A stretch of DNA of 64,000 nucleotides. Origin: Aphrophora alni. Its lineage: Eukaryota; Arthropoda; Insecta; Hemiptera; Aphrophoridae. A program made the position numbers and the translations under genes. A model generated the notes under the pieces. The model did not search any database, had not been told where the DNA came from, and worked only from the letters and a program-made list of their open reading frames with translations. Location: positions 89,588,198-89,652,197 of the forward strand of contig OY740770.1 in NCBI GenBank assembly GCA_963513935.1. Reading direction: 5' to 3'. This document shows, piece after piece, positions 1-13,699 of this stretch. The number at the start of each line of letters is the position of its first letter. The first letter of the stretch is position 1.

Positions 1-160
1 TTATATAGTTTAGCTTATGAATCACTGAGGATAGCGACTTTGTCGTTCAAATGCGTTTGATTATGTAAACGTAATTTTTAATTTATCTTTTGTTCCACTT
101 TTTTCTATTTAATATTATCTCACAACTCTAGCTCAATATTTATTTATAAATTATTTATTG

Positions 161-203
<43 letters not shown>

Positions 204-2700
204 TCTTAGTTTGAAAAATGTGTTGTTTAATAATATATTAATTGTAACATAATATTCCTAAATAATTTTTATAAGGTATTTTATTATTACCCAATTAAAA
301 ATTTGTATTTCTCCACATGGGATTGAACCAATTTATTATTCGTTGAACTAAATATGAATATTTTAGGTTAGTCTTTGAGTTATGACATAATCACACTATG
401 TTTGTGCTTTCATTGAGTTTTGGGAAATGGTTTAAAATTTGAAATGAAATTTATTAATTTATTTTAATATTATCTGTGAATGAAATTAATTTGTTTCGTT
501 CTCTTAAATATCTTTCATATAATGGTATTAAAAATAATCTCTACGTGATAAAATAAAAAAAATACAGGTTGAAACCAAATGAATTGTATTGTGTCAGTGG
601 CTTATCCCATTTAATAATAGTAAGGGTGATTATATGAAATTTTGAAAATGGAATTTTTAATAAAATTACGTGAAAATGTTTGTTATAATATTTATAATTC
701 TTATTTATTACAAAGGAAATATTGTTATTTGAGATATGTATTTGTGGAATTTTTAAAAATAACTAGAATTCAGTTTAACATGCAAGGGTTTTATTCAGTA
801 GAATCAAGCTTTCGTGCTTTGAACGAAGTTGTGGATGTGTACTATGACTTCGGTCTGACGTTACGATTCGTGAACCCGTTGAAACGGGGAGTTTTTAAGT
901 TAGTAATTTTGAAATGAAAAATCAGTATTTGACGAATTTTGAAATTATGAAATAAACAGTTTTAATATTATGCAATGCTAGTACAAGTTGTACGCAATTA
1001 ATATCTAAATACTAATATTTCATAACAAATGAAATAACGTAAATGACGTAATTAAAGTTAAAGACAAAGTAAGAAAGTAAATTTTTTTGAAAATTAGTCA
1101 AAATTCAAAAAATATATTTCCATAAACTGCATGGAGATCTAAGAAATGTTATTTTAAAAAATAATTTAGGAGTAAAGATTATATTAAAAAGTTAGCAGAA
1201 ATGTACTACTTATAAATGTAACTATAAGTAAGACAAAAGAAAATTCGAATAAGGTAATTATTACAAAGATATTAAGATATTTGAAAGGAATGACGAATTG
1301 AGTAAAAAATGTATTCCACACCAAAATAAAAACTTAATAGTTTTTACAACTTTTGGGGGAAAATGGAAAGAGATGAAGAATAAAAATTTCAGATTAATAA
1401 ATAATAATAATTAAAAAAAAGAAAATGTAAATCCAAGAATAAAATATTAAAGGAAATTTAGTAAAATGGCGAGTGCAAAAAGAAGTGAGAAAAAGTGTGA
1501 AAATTAACTGATAAATAAATCTATCAAATTTTTTTTCTTTTTGATACGCAACTGAAACGCCTAATTCTACGAAACTACCGAGTTTCAGTGAATTAGGAAC
1601 GAAAGTACGAAAAGTAGAATTCTGAAACAAAGACTAGATAACGTTTTTATTAACATCATCTCTGTTAATGTACTTGCTGAAGGTCAGGTTTTGCAATCAG
1701 TTGGACTAACTAAAACAATCAGTCATCCTAAATATAAAGTGCCGTTGTGAAACTCAATTCAGTGGCAGTAAAGCAGTTCTGAACATTAAATTGATCGATG
1801 TAGTCTAGAAGTTGGAGCCGAACGCATCATTCACTTGCGGACAAGTGTAATGTTTACCTGTCAAACTACAATCAGTGTGGTAATTTATTCATTTAGTATG
1901 AGGGGTGAGATGTCAATTCTTCTTACTATTTATATATTGTATACCTTGTCCTTATAATATTGATAAAAAATGGACTGTTCTTTTCTAAATGAAACTAATT
2001 ATATTTCGATGGGGTATTATAATATTAATGTAAGTTCTAAAAATACCATAGTTTTTATATATTTCCTAATTGAAATTATTGAAGCAGATTAAATACATCG
2101 TTAATAAACTATGAAAATTGTGAAATGTACTTTTTATTATTATGGCGTATTCGAAATTAGCTTATCAAAACTAAACATAAAAATGAAATTACAATATTAA
2201 TCAATAATTTTCTGTTTTATGACGAGGCAAATGAAAATATTTCTTGGTAAGGAAGTTATTAAACATAATTTTAAAAAAAGTTGAAATAGAATTTATCTAG
2301 GAACAACGTTTTACAAAATAATCATAATATTTTAATCAGACGGTTTTTTTATAGAAAAATTAATTATATAAATTATTATCAGCTACTGATTGTTTGTAGA
2401 TTAAAGTTATAAAATCAAATCCGTATTATAACAAATGATGCTATTAGGTGTTTTCGTCATAATTTATAATTCAACTGATGGAATCAAAGTATTATTTTTT
2501 TTAAAATTTTTTATCTATAACGGAAGGTAACTTAATATTATTGTCTACTACATTGTTGCAATACATATATTTGTTCTTAATGGAGATAAACTATACCTGG
2601 ATTCCGGACCGTTACTTTTATAAATCGAGTAAATCTCCAATTTCATATTCATTAATCATATACATATCATATGTATTAGGTTGTGTCACTTAGGGATATC
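1..2700. other. AT-rich gene-free stretch
   Basis: I see no supportable gene here. Short open frames exist (for example 642-917 on the plus strand and 1394-1630 on the minus strand), but none has recognisable motifs and both have AT-driven composition. A slightly more GC-rich patch at about 770-900 and another at 1640-1900 could be remnants of something older, but I cannot assign them. A TA microsatellite lies at 165-196. Confidence 0.5.
165..196. repeat. (TA)n microsatellite
   Basis: Uninterrupted TA dinucleotide run of about 32 bases. Confidence 0.95.
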
Positions 2701-5700
2701 CATAGGGAGTAAGTGCAATCTTGGTTATAGATGGATCCTACCTGTATTTACATATTTTTCATATATCTTTGGTTTACGTCACGATGTTTCATCTTCCCTA
2801 TAACGTCTCTCTTAATTAACTCTTCTTCTTTTCTAACCCTGGCCGTTGAGAATATTCGATGGCTAGGGCTTTTTATATTGTGCTATATTAAGTTCCTTTT
2901 TTTCAAAGACGACGATGTTTCGAAGGTTTTTTCTTTAAACAACAATTTATAACTAGAAAATTATTATATATTTTTGAACCTAATCGCCATTCATTCTTCT
3001 ATTGTCTTTCTGAGGTTACTAGAAGCAACTGACGTGTATATGTTCAATACCACTGTTCTATGACAAAGCTAACATAAATTAATGATGTTTTTTAAAAAAA
3101 TAATGTTTCATGTATCAGTGTTTTATAAATGCTCTAAGTCGCATGAACAGTGTCAACGCATGTAAAACATTTTTTATATATAAGGGTGGACAACTTTTGT
3201 TCTTATTAGTCTTTAATGTATGAATCGTTGCCAACTTTACCTAAACATTTAAATATTCAGTTTTATCTTATAAGTCACGCCATGAAAAAGACCAATAATT
3301 GTCTACATATACGAAGTGGAAAGTTTCGTTATAAACAGAAATTACATTTTGTATAAACTTCTCATGCCCCACGAACTCCCTCTTCCTCTCCTTCCATTAG
3401 CAATTAGCTGGGTTTACTTAATTACAAATTCTATCTCTTTTATTCATCTTAACAGAATTTATCTCAAGTATTTCCATATCTGTTTTATCTGGTTACTCAA
3501 CTAGTTATTGTGTCAGCTAATTAAAGCGTCTGTATTAAATGACGAAATTAAATATTAAGCTAGTTTAAGAATATCAACTACATCTATCTCTCATCTGACC
3601 TACGTAAAACCACGTTATACAGATATTTATTTTACTTACATATTTATATTTATCTTTGAAAATTTATTTTCCGTACGAGTATCTAATGAAACTTTTTTTA
3701 TATTTTTTTTTCTCTCTTTTCCCCCAAAAAAATAATCATAAATACTTTAGTAGACACTTGAATAAGAAGAGTATCAAATTGCAATATTTTGTATTTAAAT
3801 TTTTGAAATTTATATTGTTGATAATATTTTAAAATAATTGTTAGAATTCAACTTTAAAATTCTAAAAATACTTACGTTTTGATTTTTTTCATTTAATAAT
3901 TCTAATTTTGGATAAAATATGAATGGATTAACAAATTTAAATCAATCAATATTTACTAAATCTTGAATGGAGATAATTTAGTTGCAAACAATGTCTACTG
4001 TATTGAATGTTTCCTGTTTCCGGTTTGGTTGTAGCAGTATGGAGTGTCGGTCGCATTGTCTGACCCTTTAGTTCTTGCTCAAGTTATTTATTCAGCTTTT
4101 CAACTGAAGTTTTTGAATGTCTAAATAATTATAATTAATATGTTTAATTTGTTTAATATGAGATTTTATACAACTCTATTCACTTTTATTTATTCGAAGT
4201 TAATTATAATTTAGAATATATATAACAAATTAGCTGGATATTACCTTAATGTTGGTGACTGTATTTTAATTACTGTTCATTGGTTGTACTATTGAAAAAT
4301 GATATTATTCTTGCATGTTTTAGTTATAATACTACAAGGTAAGTACAATATGTTTATTGTTTCTTTATTCCCTTATATGAAATTTAAAAAGATCTAGCAA
4401 ATACATCTTCACCTTGTGGGTACAAAATTAGAAGTTCTTAAAAGGAACCCCATCAAAAATTCAAAATAATATGGCGCTCTACAATTAACTCACGGCCATT
4501 ACTATAATTGTGTTGATTATCCTATGACCAACAGGTACACTTTTTGGTTCACGTACACATTATTTTCCAAAATGTGTTTCACTGTTATTTCACTTTACTG
4601 TATATTTTACGTATTTTAAACTGTTTATTAACATATCCAACTTCGAATTACTTATTATTGTTTCTTTTAAAGTCAGGAATGTCCATTTTAATATCTCTTA
4701 TAGAATGTATAGAATGTACTTTAGTCGACGTTATTTCAACTCGATCGCTCAGGCGCTTATTTCTGGTCTACAATTTAGCCTTCCGTAGTCAGAGTTTATT
4801 TAATCGTTTCAATCACACTTGTTATTCGTTAGGTTACAAGTTACAACATTCTTCTAATATTCTAACACTAATTACTTATTTAAATTATACACAATGCTTT
4901 AAAAAACAATTCTTAATATTATTTACACTAAACATGAATGACTTTACATCGTAAGAACAATGAAAACGTTCTTACTGTTAACTTGTGGATAAAATTTGGC
5001 TGTATTATTTATTTGTTTTGAAAATAGGTAGGTTTTGTTTAATTTAGCATTAACTGATTATAATATGTAAATTTAATGTTATTTAACTATTATTTTTAAA
5101 TCCCAAAATACTTAAAATTTCATTTATATGAATTCTTATCCAAATACGAATTTTGAGGTTATATTTACTTTCTAAGCTTTATCTTTGAATCTCATATTTC
5201 ATTGTTCTTTTAAATCTCAGCCAATACTTTTAACCTTTGAGTTATTGTTTATTTACCCTTCAATTATATTTAAAATGTTACATTTTGAATATTAGATGTT
5301 CCATTTAATTTCATATTTTTTTTGTGAAGAATGGTGTTGTACATTTTAACCAATTTGTATATATAGAGATGAATTAAATGATCTCCATATGGTATTCAAA
5401 GAACATAATTCTCTTATAGGAAAATTGTTGTACATGAATTTTATAAACTGTCCTTTCGTTGAATACGTTAACTCCGCATTTACACCTATATTCCTTAATC
5501 AATCATTGTTAGTCTCATTCCATTCTAATTAGCACTTTCTTGCTCTCCTCCATCTCTTCCGATTTTTCCTTTTAACACAAGAACCTTTTTGATTTCTTTA
5601 TACTTTTAAAACTATATAATTATTTTCTTACTCGATCTTATCTTCACGAAATTCAGGTTTTAGTATCTACTTAGAGATAATGAATTTCCATCAAACCATT

Positions 5701-6927
5701 TCAATCAACAATATCTATCAAATCAGCTATTAATAGGTTGTATTTTGCCATAATAATTCAAATATAGATTTCCTAGTTTTTACGTACTAACACAGAAACA
5801 AATTTGAAGAGTACGTAACAGCTCATAATTAATTAGTGACTGTTTTCTACTCTTAGTGACTTAACTTCTTCTATATGGAAACAAAAGTATTCTAGCGTAG
5901 TACAACTTTCGTTAAAACGTCATTGCTAAAATCCAAGAATTAAATTTGTCTCTAGAAGTGAAGTAGCCTACTTTTTTAAAATTTGTTTTATAATATTGCA
6001 TTACATTATCAGGTATGATCTCATTTTGTAGAAGTAAATCTCAATTTATTAAGTCCGTGATGAAATGTTCATGAAGAAGATTACGAATTTTGATGAGATT
6101 TCAAAACAAATATTTGTTTTACTTAAGTTACAAAACAGAGGGGAATTAGTCAATTAGATTGCGAGTGCTCTCCCTTATATGAAGGAGCAAAATAATCAGT
6201 ATTAGAGTTTGTTATAACACATATCTAATTATTTTTCATTACAAGTAAAAATGAAACTAACTAAAAAGTATATTACACAAACATAGTATATTAGAGAAAT
6301 CCTTAGTAACTGCAAAGATAATAAAACGAATTTATGTAATCATTATTGTGAAAAGGTGCGTTATGATTCTATACCAAAAAGGAGCCTTCTTAATAAATAT
6401 ACACATAATATATATTTATTTATTTATGTATATATTTATGTAATGTATATTTATGTAGATAGATAAGGTCCAACCTGGTTTCCGGATTCGGTGTTTATTG
6501 AAGGTTTAAACCAATTAGCCAAACGAGTAACCACTGGGTATGTATATGTCATTAAAGAAAACACTATAATATCTAAAGCCCATGAAATATTCATAATTAT
6601 AATAAATTATAATTGGCTATACAAAGAGGATGTTTTAGAGTCCTAAAAAATGTTTCCAAAATTTATTAGCACGTAAGGTAAATAAACGAAAATTGGATCA
6701 ATATTAACAATGAATAATAGCTATTTTAATACGGTTATACTTTTTACTTTTTGAGAAATATAAATTTCTTATAAAATATAGTTTTTCTAAATTGAATAAG
6801 TTTTTGAGAAATAACAACTATCAGTATATTTACATTCATTCTTTATTGGAAATACAATTTTTACCAAATTGAAAGAAAGAAATTTGTTAAAAATAATAAT
6901 GAATTTTAAGGTGTTTTTAAGGTAGTG

Positions 6928-6937
<10 letters not shown>

Positions 6938-6965
<28 letters not shown>
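6938..6965. repeat. (AT)n microsatellite
   Basis: Pure AT dinucleotide run inside duplicated segment A. Confidence 0.9.
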
Positions 6966-6966
<1 letters not shown>

Positions 6967-7112
6967 CTTATTAAATATATTTTCAGCAGGATTTCTATTA
7001 CGTAAGAATATAACAACTAAGTGTTTTGCCGATTTTATTCATTCTTCTTAATTTTAGCTTAATTTTAAACAAAATTACCAAAAATAAATCGCGCTTATTT
7101 AAAAATGTAAAA

Positions 7113-7114
<2 letters not shown>

Positions 7115-7143
<29 letters not shown>
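7115..7143. repeat. poly-T run
   Basis: 29 consecutive T. This could be the reverse-strand poly-A of an old retroposed sequence, but nothing recognisable adjoins it. Confidence 0.9.
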
Positions 7144-7146
<3 letters not shown>

Positions 7147-7477
7147 GATTTATTTTATTCATTATTGTGCAAATTTGAAAAACTTCTAGGTTATCAACTT
7201 AAAAAGATAAAATAGACACAACCATTAGAATACTCTAAAAACCATGAGCTCAAAAGAGATCAATATTTGATTATGAGAAACCTCAAAGTAAAGACGAAAA
7301 ATAATAACCTGACCTAAGACAATGTAATAAAAAGGGTAGATCCTACTGGTTTCCATCGGGATTTCTACAACTGTACTCATTATAGTGATCCCTAGGGAGT
7401 GGAAAGTTTTCATAACATTAAGTACGCATATTTTGATTGACTCAGAAAATCTGATTTGCTAAAATAATTACAAATTC

Positions 7478-7478
7478 T

Positions 7479-7504
<26 letters not shown>
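7478..7504. repeat. poly-T run
   Basis: A 27-base T tract broken once by a C. Confidence 0.9.
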
Positions 7505-7509
<5 letters not shown>

Positions 7510-7999
7510 TTATAATTTTGCCCTAGTGCATGAACAATAGATAAAAAAAAGTGTTGTCATATGTATTATGGAATGGTATTATTCAAAAATGTGTTATATA
7601 TTTATTTTTGAATAGAATTAAAAAAACAAATATTTGCTTGAAAAACCACATCTATTAGTTACGTTTGCTGTCGATCATATCCTCAAACCATTGCTATATA
7701 GATCAAATTTTACTCTCCAAACATGCAGTAAGTTAACTTTTCTAAACTAAATATTATATTTAATATTAATTAAATGTAACATTAAAAAAAATATTTGTTT
7801 TGTATATAATCATGTCGGTACTGGTGTCTTAAAAATATCATTTAGTGTTTAATTTAATACGTGTTAACTTGAAATAAACAACACTTATTAGAACATCTGA
7901 CATAAAATAATACAGGTGTCAAGATCTCCTATATTCCTAATAAGTCTATTAAGTTTCAATTACCAAGTCATTATTTTTAGTTGTAAAAGTTATTCCGCC

Positions 8000-10900
8000 T
8001 GTAGATATACAGTACAAGAGGTCAATAATGTATTTGTACATGCAATAACAGACGACGATGAATAAGACGTAGAGACGTCATCATGTTACAAATAAAGTTA
8101 CGTTTGTGGAATGTTTATTTTTTTCTCGCATGTGATATTTCCGTTATTGGTTTAACCACACCAACATAAATCAGTAATTGTTTCATATATGTCAAAATAG
8201 TTAAGAACCATTTTAAAATAGTTGACTAATTATTAATTAAGATGGAATAAATAATTATTCGTTTTCAGTTTTCAGTTTTTTAAATTTTTTTATTTATTAT
8301 TTTTTTTATTTATTTATTTTTAATTAACACCTCAATAACTTTTACATAAATTCGGTGACGATGTTACGTTTTGGGCTTAAAAAATATATATATTTCATAT
8401 AACTAGAGAAATATAGTAATAAAATGTATTGTATCCAATTGAAGTATACTATATATTGTGATTCTTCACCTTATCTCAAGTACTAAAAATATATTTTTAC
8501 AACTTGATAGCATGTGTAGAGCGTAACCACATATGTCTTTTTACCAAAACCTCACCTCCAAGAGTTGCGCTTACGGACACAATAGAACACAACATTAAAA
8601 CACGAACTAAAAATAGGCTTTGCCATAAATGTGTATTTGGTTGAGCTATAAGAATACGGTCTTTGTATTTATGATTGTGATTCCCCGGTTTAATTTTGCA
8701 TCAAATATTATGATTCGAAAAAATTCAATGTGTTCTGAAAAGTAAGTTTATAAGTTTAGCTTTGTTATTACGTGGAAAAAATGAATACATTGGAAAAACT
8801 GTTATGGTGCCATTTTCATATATTTAAATATTTTTCATCACCTTATAAAGAAAGAAATATCCTATATACACTTCATTGTCATTATTAAAATAAGATGTAG
8901 ATATAAAATATAGTTAACAATAAAAAGTCTGAAAGTTATGCTAAAACGTGTACATCGAATAGACTTCATATATTATTTTCAAAATGAGGGCAATTCTGAT
9001 TTACAATTAATTAAATGCATGGTATAAGGTCTGGTATGTCTATACTGCAACAATATTTTTGATGTAAAAATGTGTGTGAAATATAGACCTAAAATCAATA
9101 TACATTTTTTTGAAAGTAAGTAGAAAAAATATTTCTTGAGTAATTATTGCATACATCATCACATTTAAACGAACATGATCATTGATATTTATTCAATAAT
9201 TATTTTACATTTATATTTATGAACATGTTATATGATTATGGAAACATGAGAAAGATTATTTAATATAACCACAGTTCCATTTAAAGTCCATTTTAAACAT
9301 TTACTAGATTTTTTTGTGTGATTATTTCAAAGATCGATAAAAAATCGCCATTTAAGTTTGACCATAAAAATTTAATTACAAATATTTTGTTGAACCTGTT
9401 GACGCTAATAACCATTCAGAGGTACTATTTCATTTATGTTTATATAAGAATTAAATTTTAAGAAACTAACTTCTTTTCTTGTCGAAACGAATTTAAAATA
9501 GTCTTGAATTTTAAAATTCATGGAATTCTAGTCATATTTCATATTACAACATGATTCAATTATTATTCAATAAATGCTACAGGACCTTCAAACAAGAGAT
9601 CGAATAAATTTAAGTTAAATGTGACAAATATCCACATGACTTTCCGTGTAAAGAATATAGCTTAATTGTTTGTCTTTTCGATAACGACCACTATGTTATT
9701 TCTAAAAGCTTTCATACTACTTTAGACATCCATTAACTTGTGGACTCAATTAAAAGAGAAACGATAATACAGAGAATCAATATTTCCTAACATCATATAC
9801 ATGAATATATATGTAAGTGCCCAAAAGGAAAATGCAGGTATCATTTTTATGTCTTCAATGGTCAGACAATTTTCTATTGTTTTCAGGTTAAATATATATA
9901 TTTCTTATGATATGACTTTGTCATCTGTTATTTTTTTAACTGCATTTTTAGCAACCTAAACTCGCATAATTTAATATGTGTAATTTTCAATATTTATTTA
10001 TATCTTATTTATGTACCTTGATCTAATAAATGTTTCTGTGACATACTATTAAAGATAAAGGCACCATAAAGTGGACTTCTGGTTTCCGCGATTTTTTTTT
10101 CATTGCTATTCCTATTCAAGTTACGTTTAACTTATTACATTATTTTGATATCTATCAACAAAAATGAAAACAAATTAAAAAAGACACACTAGTCATTGCA
10201 TAATTATTCTGTAAATGGAGCTTTTTGTATTTTACAGTTTCCATTAAGTACAGTTTCTTTTATTAACTTAAAGTGTTATTATAAATAGAGATTGCATACT
10301 ACCGGAATAACTAGAATATAATCTTTTTCTTTTTTCTATATTTTAAGTTTTTTTCTTGACACACTAAACATCTTTCCCTTACAGATCAGGCTAACTCTTT
10401 TTTATTCAACGAGATTTGAACTTAGGTCTTCCGCACCTGTCTACCATCAATAAACAAACCGATTGGACGTAATAAAAAAAGACTATTCCAATTAAATGTG
10501 TTGAAAGTAAAATTTTAATCAAGTTTAATAGAAATAAAATAATGTGTATTATCAAAGTCAAGATAAGCCGTAAAAGCTTTATGTTAGATAATGTGATATT
10601 GTAAGATGTTAGTAAGATATTGTACATTAGATAATAGTAAAAGTTTTTAACCATAATCGTTTGGAAAATATGTTGAGTGTGGTGTAAAAAAAAAAAAAAA
10701 ACATTATGTAGTTCTCCAGCGTAAATTTCTGTATATTTTAAATAAAAATGTATTCAATAAATTTAAATAAATTGTAGTAACATAAATAAGTATTGTTTAA
10801 AGTTAAATTAATTTAGCTATTTGTTTTGAAACTATGTAAAATAAAACAAAATAATAATTGAAATACACAGTTTAATCTCGTCTCTGCACTTAGAATCCGG

Positions 10901-11440
10901 AAAGGGAATCTGGTGGACTCCAAAATCCAAAATTTAGCATAAAATTTTCATACTAATTAAGATATTTCATTTCACAAAATAACTTCAACGCGGGTAAAAT
11001 AGCAAAACGATTAACGTTTTCTTTACTAACTCTAAGAGATGTGTACGTTAATATACACAAAATCTCCGTTTATCTCAAAACGAGAAATCACTCAAAACAA
11101 AGATGGTGGTTATATTTTTAAGACTTTTGTAGTACGTCTGTGGTTGATTCGATTATAGCCGTAATGATTTTAATTCACCCGTTATTATAGCAAATGTATG
11201 CGGTAAAATTGTTACAATATAACATACTGTAACAAAGTAATAAAATTTAAAAAATTATAATTTGTATAAATAATTTTACAAACAAGTTATTATTAAAATA
11301 GTGCGTTTTATTATTATTAGTTATTGAATTACAATTAATATATTTTAAACTTATATTATTCCACATGCATAAAAGGATGAAATTAATTACAAAAGAAACT
11401 AATTTATATTGATAAAGATTTGAAGATTGAAGAGTTGCAT
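8000..11440. other. AT-rich gene-free stretch
   Basis: Only short, low-complexity open frames occur (for example 10,406-10,654 on the minus strand). I recognise no coding, RNA or mobile-element signature. A run of A lies at about 10,687-10,701. Confidence 0.5.
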
Positions 11441-12586
11441 ACTACAAATATATAAATTTTATAGTTCGTCTTTGCAAATCTGTCATTTTCAAATAATCCA
11501 TGTATTGTAGGTAACGGTTGTGGGCCGTTTTCGCTATTGGTGTGTTGATAATAACCACAAGAAATATTACAAACAAATAAATTCTAATTGAAACACATCC
11601 AGTTTTACAGTCGTACTGCAATATTTTTAATAAGTCATCTGGTATTTCTGTCAAGTCCGTTGATTTTGGTTCATGGCTTCATTACGCAACTTCAAGTCCC
11701 AAACAGTTGGGTTTACACATTCGTCTGCATGTTGCCATATATGAATTTAGAAGGTAAGCTTGTAAATTATGATATTATACAACAGACTCTGTTGGAGGAA
11801 GTTTTTGTGGCTCAACGAATGATTTTGTTTTGTGCTTTTTACTTAAAATGATTTTGTTCCGACATAGTCAGGGTTATGGTTTCCTCAGAAAAGACCATTA
11901 TATTTTTCTCCATTACTTCCACATGGACAGGATTAAGCTCGTTTGAGCTAAATAACGTAAAAAGCTCCCAAAGATTTTCATCTTCCACAACACAAGTGAA
12001 TGTTCACTGTATTGAAATATGAAATATCATTGATGTTTATTTGCACCCCAAGTATGAATGAACAAAAATAAACCGTTCCTTAAATCACCTCCAATTGAAA
12101 GTCTAATAGAAATGAATAGTTGCATTGAAAACCATCTTTGGTGAAAAGTTTATAGAAACGGAATTGCGCGTGGTCGAATCTAATTGGTCGTGTATCTTCC
12201 ATATCTGGACGAAACAAATGTTGGATATTTATGATGTTCCTATTTCTCTGTATGTACTACCGTTATGCTACGACAAGCTACGCACTAGGGGACCACCATC
12301 TAGTACATAACTTGTAACAGTATGACTGGCCAGACGTACTTGCACCTACATACACCATCACGACCTTAGTGAAATGTGGTTTTCTGCATTTAACATCACA
12401 TTTGGGCTTTCAAAGAGTGCCGAAGGGTAGGAGCACATTTCGTAGATTGATATATCATTTAGATCAATTTGATTAGAGGATGATAACAAATAGAATCGTT
12501 GAAATTGAAGGACTGGGTGAGTAGTTGTTTCTTCTTATTCAATTTTATGAAAAAAAATCTTTATCGTTTCGTTTCATTACGTTACG

Positions 12587-12612
<26 letters not shown>
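12587..12612. repeat. poly-T run inside the relict gene
   Basis: About 26 T interrupt the relict coding sequence between its 'IAPIQIG' block and its 'DGG' block. It may mark a later insertion or slippage expansion. Confidence 0.85.
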
Positions 12613-12617
<5 letters not shown>

Positions 12618-13212
12618 GAATTTAAATGAAACCGTATTCTTCAAAATTTCCAATGATGCTTTATAATCACTTGTAATAATTTCTGCTAATTTTAATTAAG
12701 TTAAGATTCTCACTTTATAATAATTATTAAACATCCCATCATCTTTCGCCTGGAAACTGAAGTGGATGACTTGCAATATGGCGAAACGACTGCTATTATA
12801 ACAATTACTTGAGTTGAATTCCTCCCAATTAAGGTAGATACGTTATTAGGGATTTACAATGTTTGCTACTATAACTACTTATGATTTTTCATCAACTGGC
12901 GATGAAATGAATGAAACAACTGCAGCAGTTTTCTCAAAAAGTTGATCACCACTATATGATACTGTAAACGCAAAGGAATGTAGCGTGTGCAGAAGGTATA
13001 TTGAAGGGAAATGATAGTTTAGTTGAACTGCAAACCCAATTTGTATAGGTGCTATTATAGTCCATAGGCGAGCAGACATCATGATACATTTGCCAATAGT
13101 GGCTGTTTTCAAATTATTATTACTTTACAAAAATATGTGAACGGAGCAGTTTCAGGGACCTAGGAAAATAATTTAAAGCGTCATTTATATTTAGGTTTTT
13201 AACTCATGGAAA

Positions 13213-13233
13213 CCTACAATGATTCATTGTAGG
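13213..13233. repeat. Perfect 10-bp-arm palindrome at the BEL insertion site
   Basis: Arms cctacaatga (13,213-13,222) and tcattgtagg (13,224-13,233) flank a single T. The last five bases, gtagg, are the left target-site duplication of the BEL element. Confidence 0.9.
13229..13233. repeat. BEL target-site duplication, left (GTAGG)
   Basis: GTAGG directly abuts the left LTR and is repeated at 26,435-26,439 directly after the right LTR. Five-base duplications are usual for BEL/Pao integrases. Confidence 0.9.
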
Positions 13234-13679
13234 TGTAAAGTAATTTTAACGCCTCTGGCAGCTCTGAACAAAAGGGGTGTAAATCTGGTGTAATGTTTTA
13301 TTTGTTATTTCCGGAGGACCTTTATTATGATATTAATTAAATAACAGACACTGAAATAATTAAGTGAATGTTGATCTTACCTTGCTTGAGGTATGATGTT
13401 AGGATGATTCCTGGCCAGGATTGGTCTGCAGAGCTGGAAGTAAAAGATCACAAACACAAATACTCCAGTGTTTTTTTTAAAATAGAGTGGTGAATTGAAG
13501 GTTAAAGCGTAAAAAATATATATAAGCGGTTTTTTTTTGTAACACGCACACTTGACAATTGCAAAACAGCATCTGAGCAAACCTGCTCTATTATCGCATG
13601 AATCAGAAAAATGCGCACGCCGCCTCGTCAAGTGTGTAGCCTAATTGGGTTTATGCAGGGGCCATATGAATACCAAACA
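13234..13679 (-). repeat. BEL copy 1 3' LTR
   Basis: On the minus strand it starts TGTTTGGTATTC and ends TTACA, giving the TG...CA termini. It matches 25,990-26,434 over its whole length. AATAAA, a candidate polyadenylation signal, is at 13,321-13,326 (minus strand) and is kept in all three LTR copies in the window. Confidence 0.95.
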
Positions 13680-13699
13680 TACCGGCCGCGTTGAAACGT

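Larger units (their letters stand above)
2700..8000. repeat. Diverged duplicated segment, copy A
   Basis: This stretch is collinear with about 29,880-35,000 but much diverged and with many indels. Matching blocks in the same order include 3395-3470 with 30,550-30,625 (shared words ttacttaattacaa and ttattcatct), 5806-5851 with 32,545-32,580 (gagtacgta and ttagtgactg), 6027-6090 with 32,859-32,920 (gtgatgaaatgttcat) and 7225-7480 with about 34,300-34,540. No protein match is visible. Open frames such as 2731-2952, 3316-3504 and 4544-4954 are not shared as reading frames by the other copy, so I do not call them genes. It may be a segmental duplication or two old copies of an unrecognised repeat. 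Confidence 0.6.
11450..13233 (-). pseudogene. Relict repeat-associated protein, C-terminal part
   Basis: Read on the minus strand, frame-broken segments match in order a protein family I remember as common and multi-copy in insects and cnidarians but cannot name. From 13,170 down there is an 'NDALNYFPRSLK'-type stretch. At about 13,110-12,930 comes 'IGKCIMMSAR' then 'IAPIQIGFAVQ'. At about 12,430-12,390 is 'YPSALFESPN', and at about 12,310-12,260 'DGGPLVRSL' with 'STYREI'. At about 11,800 is 'LPPTESVV' followed by a stop and 'YHNLQAY'. At about 11,720 is 'NPTVWDLKLRNEAM', and at 11,654-11,600 'TEIPDDLLKILQYDCKTGC', the start of the Cys-rich tail. At least three stops and several frameshifts make it non-functional. 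The N-terminal part lies at 26,435-26,960, beyond the BEL insertion. Family assignment is from memory of the motif order and no function is claimed. Confidence 0.6.

Noticed and set aside
642..917. 91-residue plus-strand open frame
   Set aside because: No recognisable domain or splice context and no second copy; it could be chance in AT-rich DNA.
4544..4954. 136-residue plus-strand open frame
   Set aside because: No known motif, Leu/Phe-rich AT composition, and the frame is not preserved in the duplicated segment at 29.9-35 kb.
13377..13631. Open frame in the BEL LTR, also at 26,133-26,327 and 46,790-47,002
   Set aside because: Present because the LTR is repeated. Frame length and start differ among copies and no BEL protein is known there, so I treat it as incidental.
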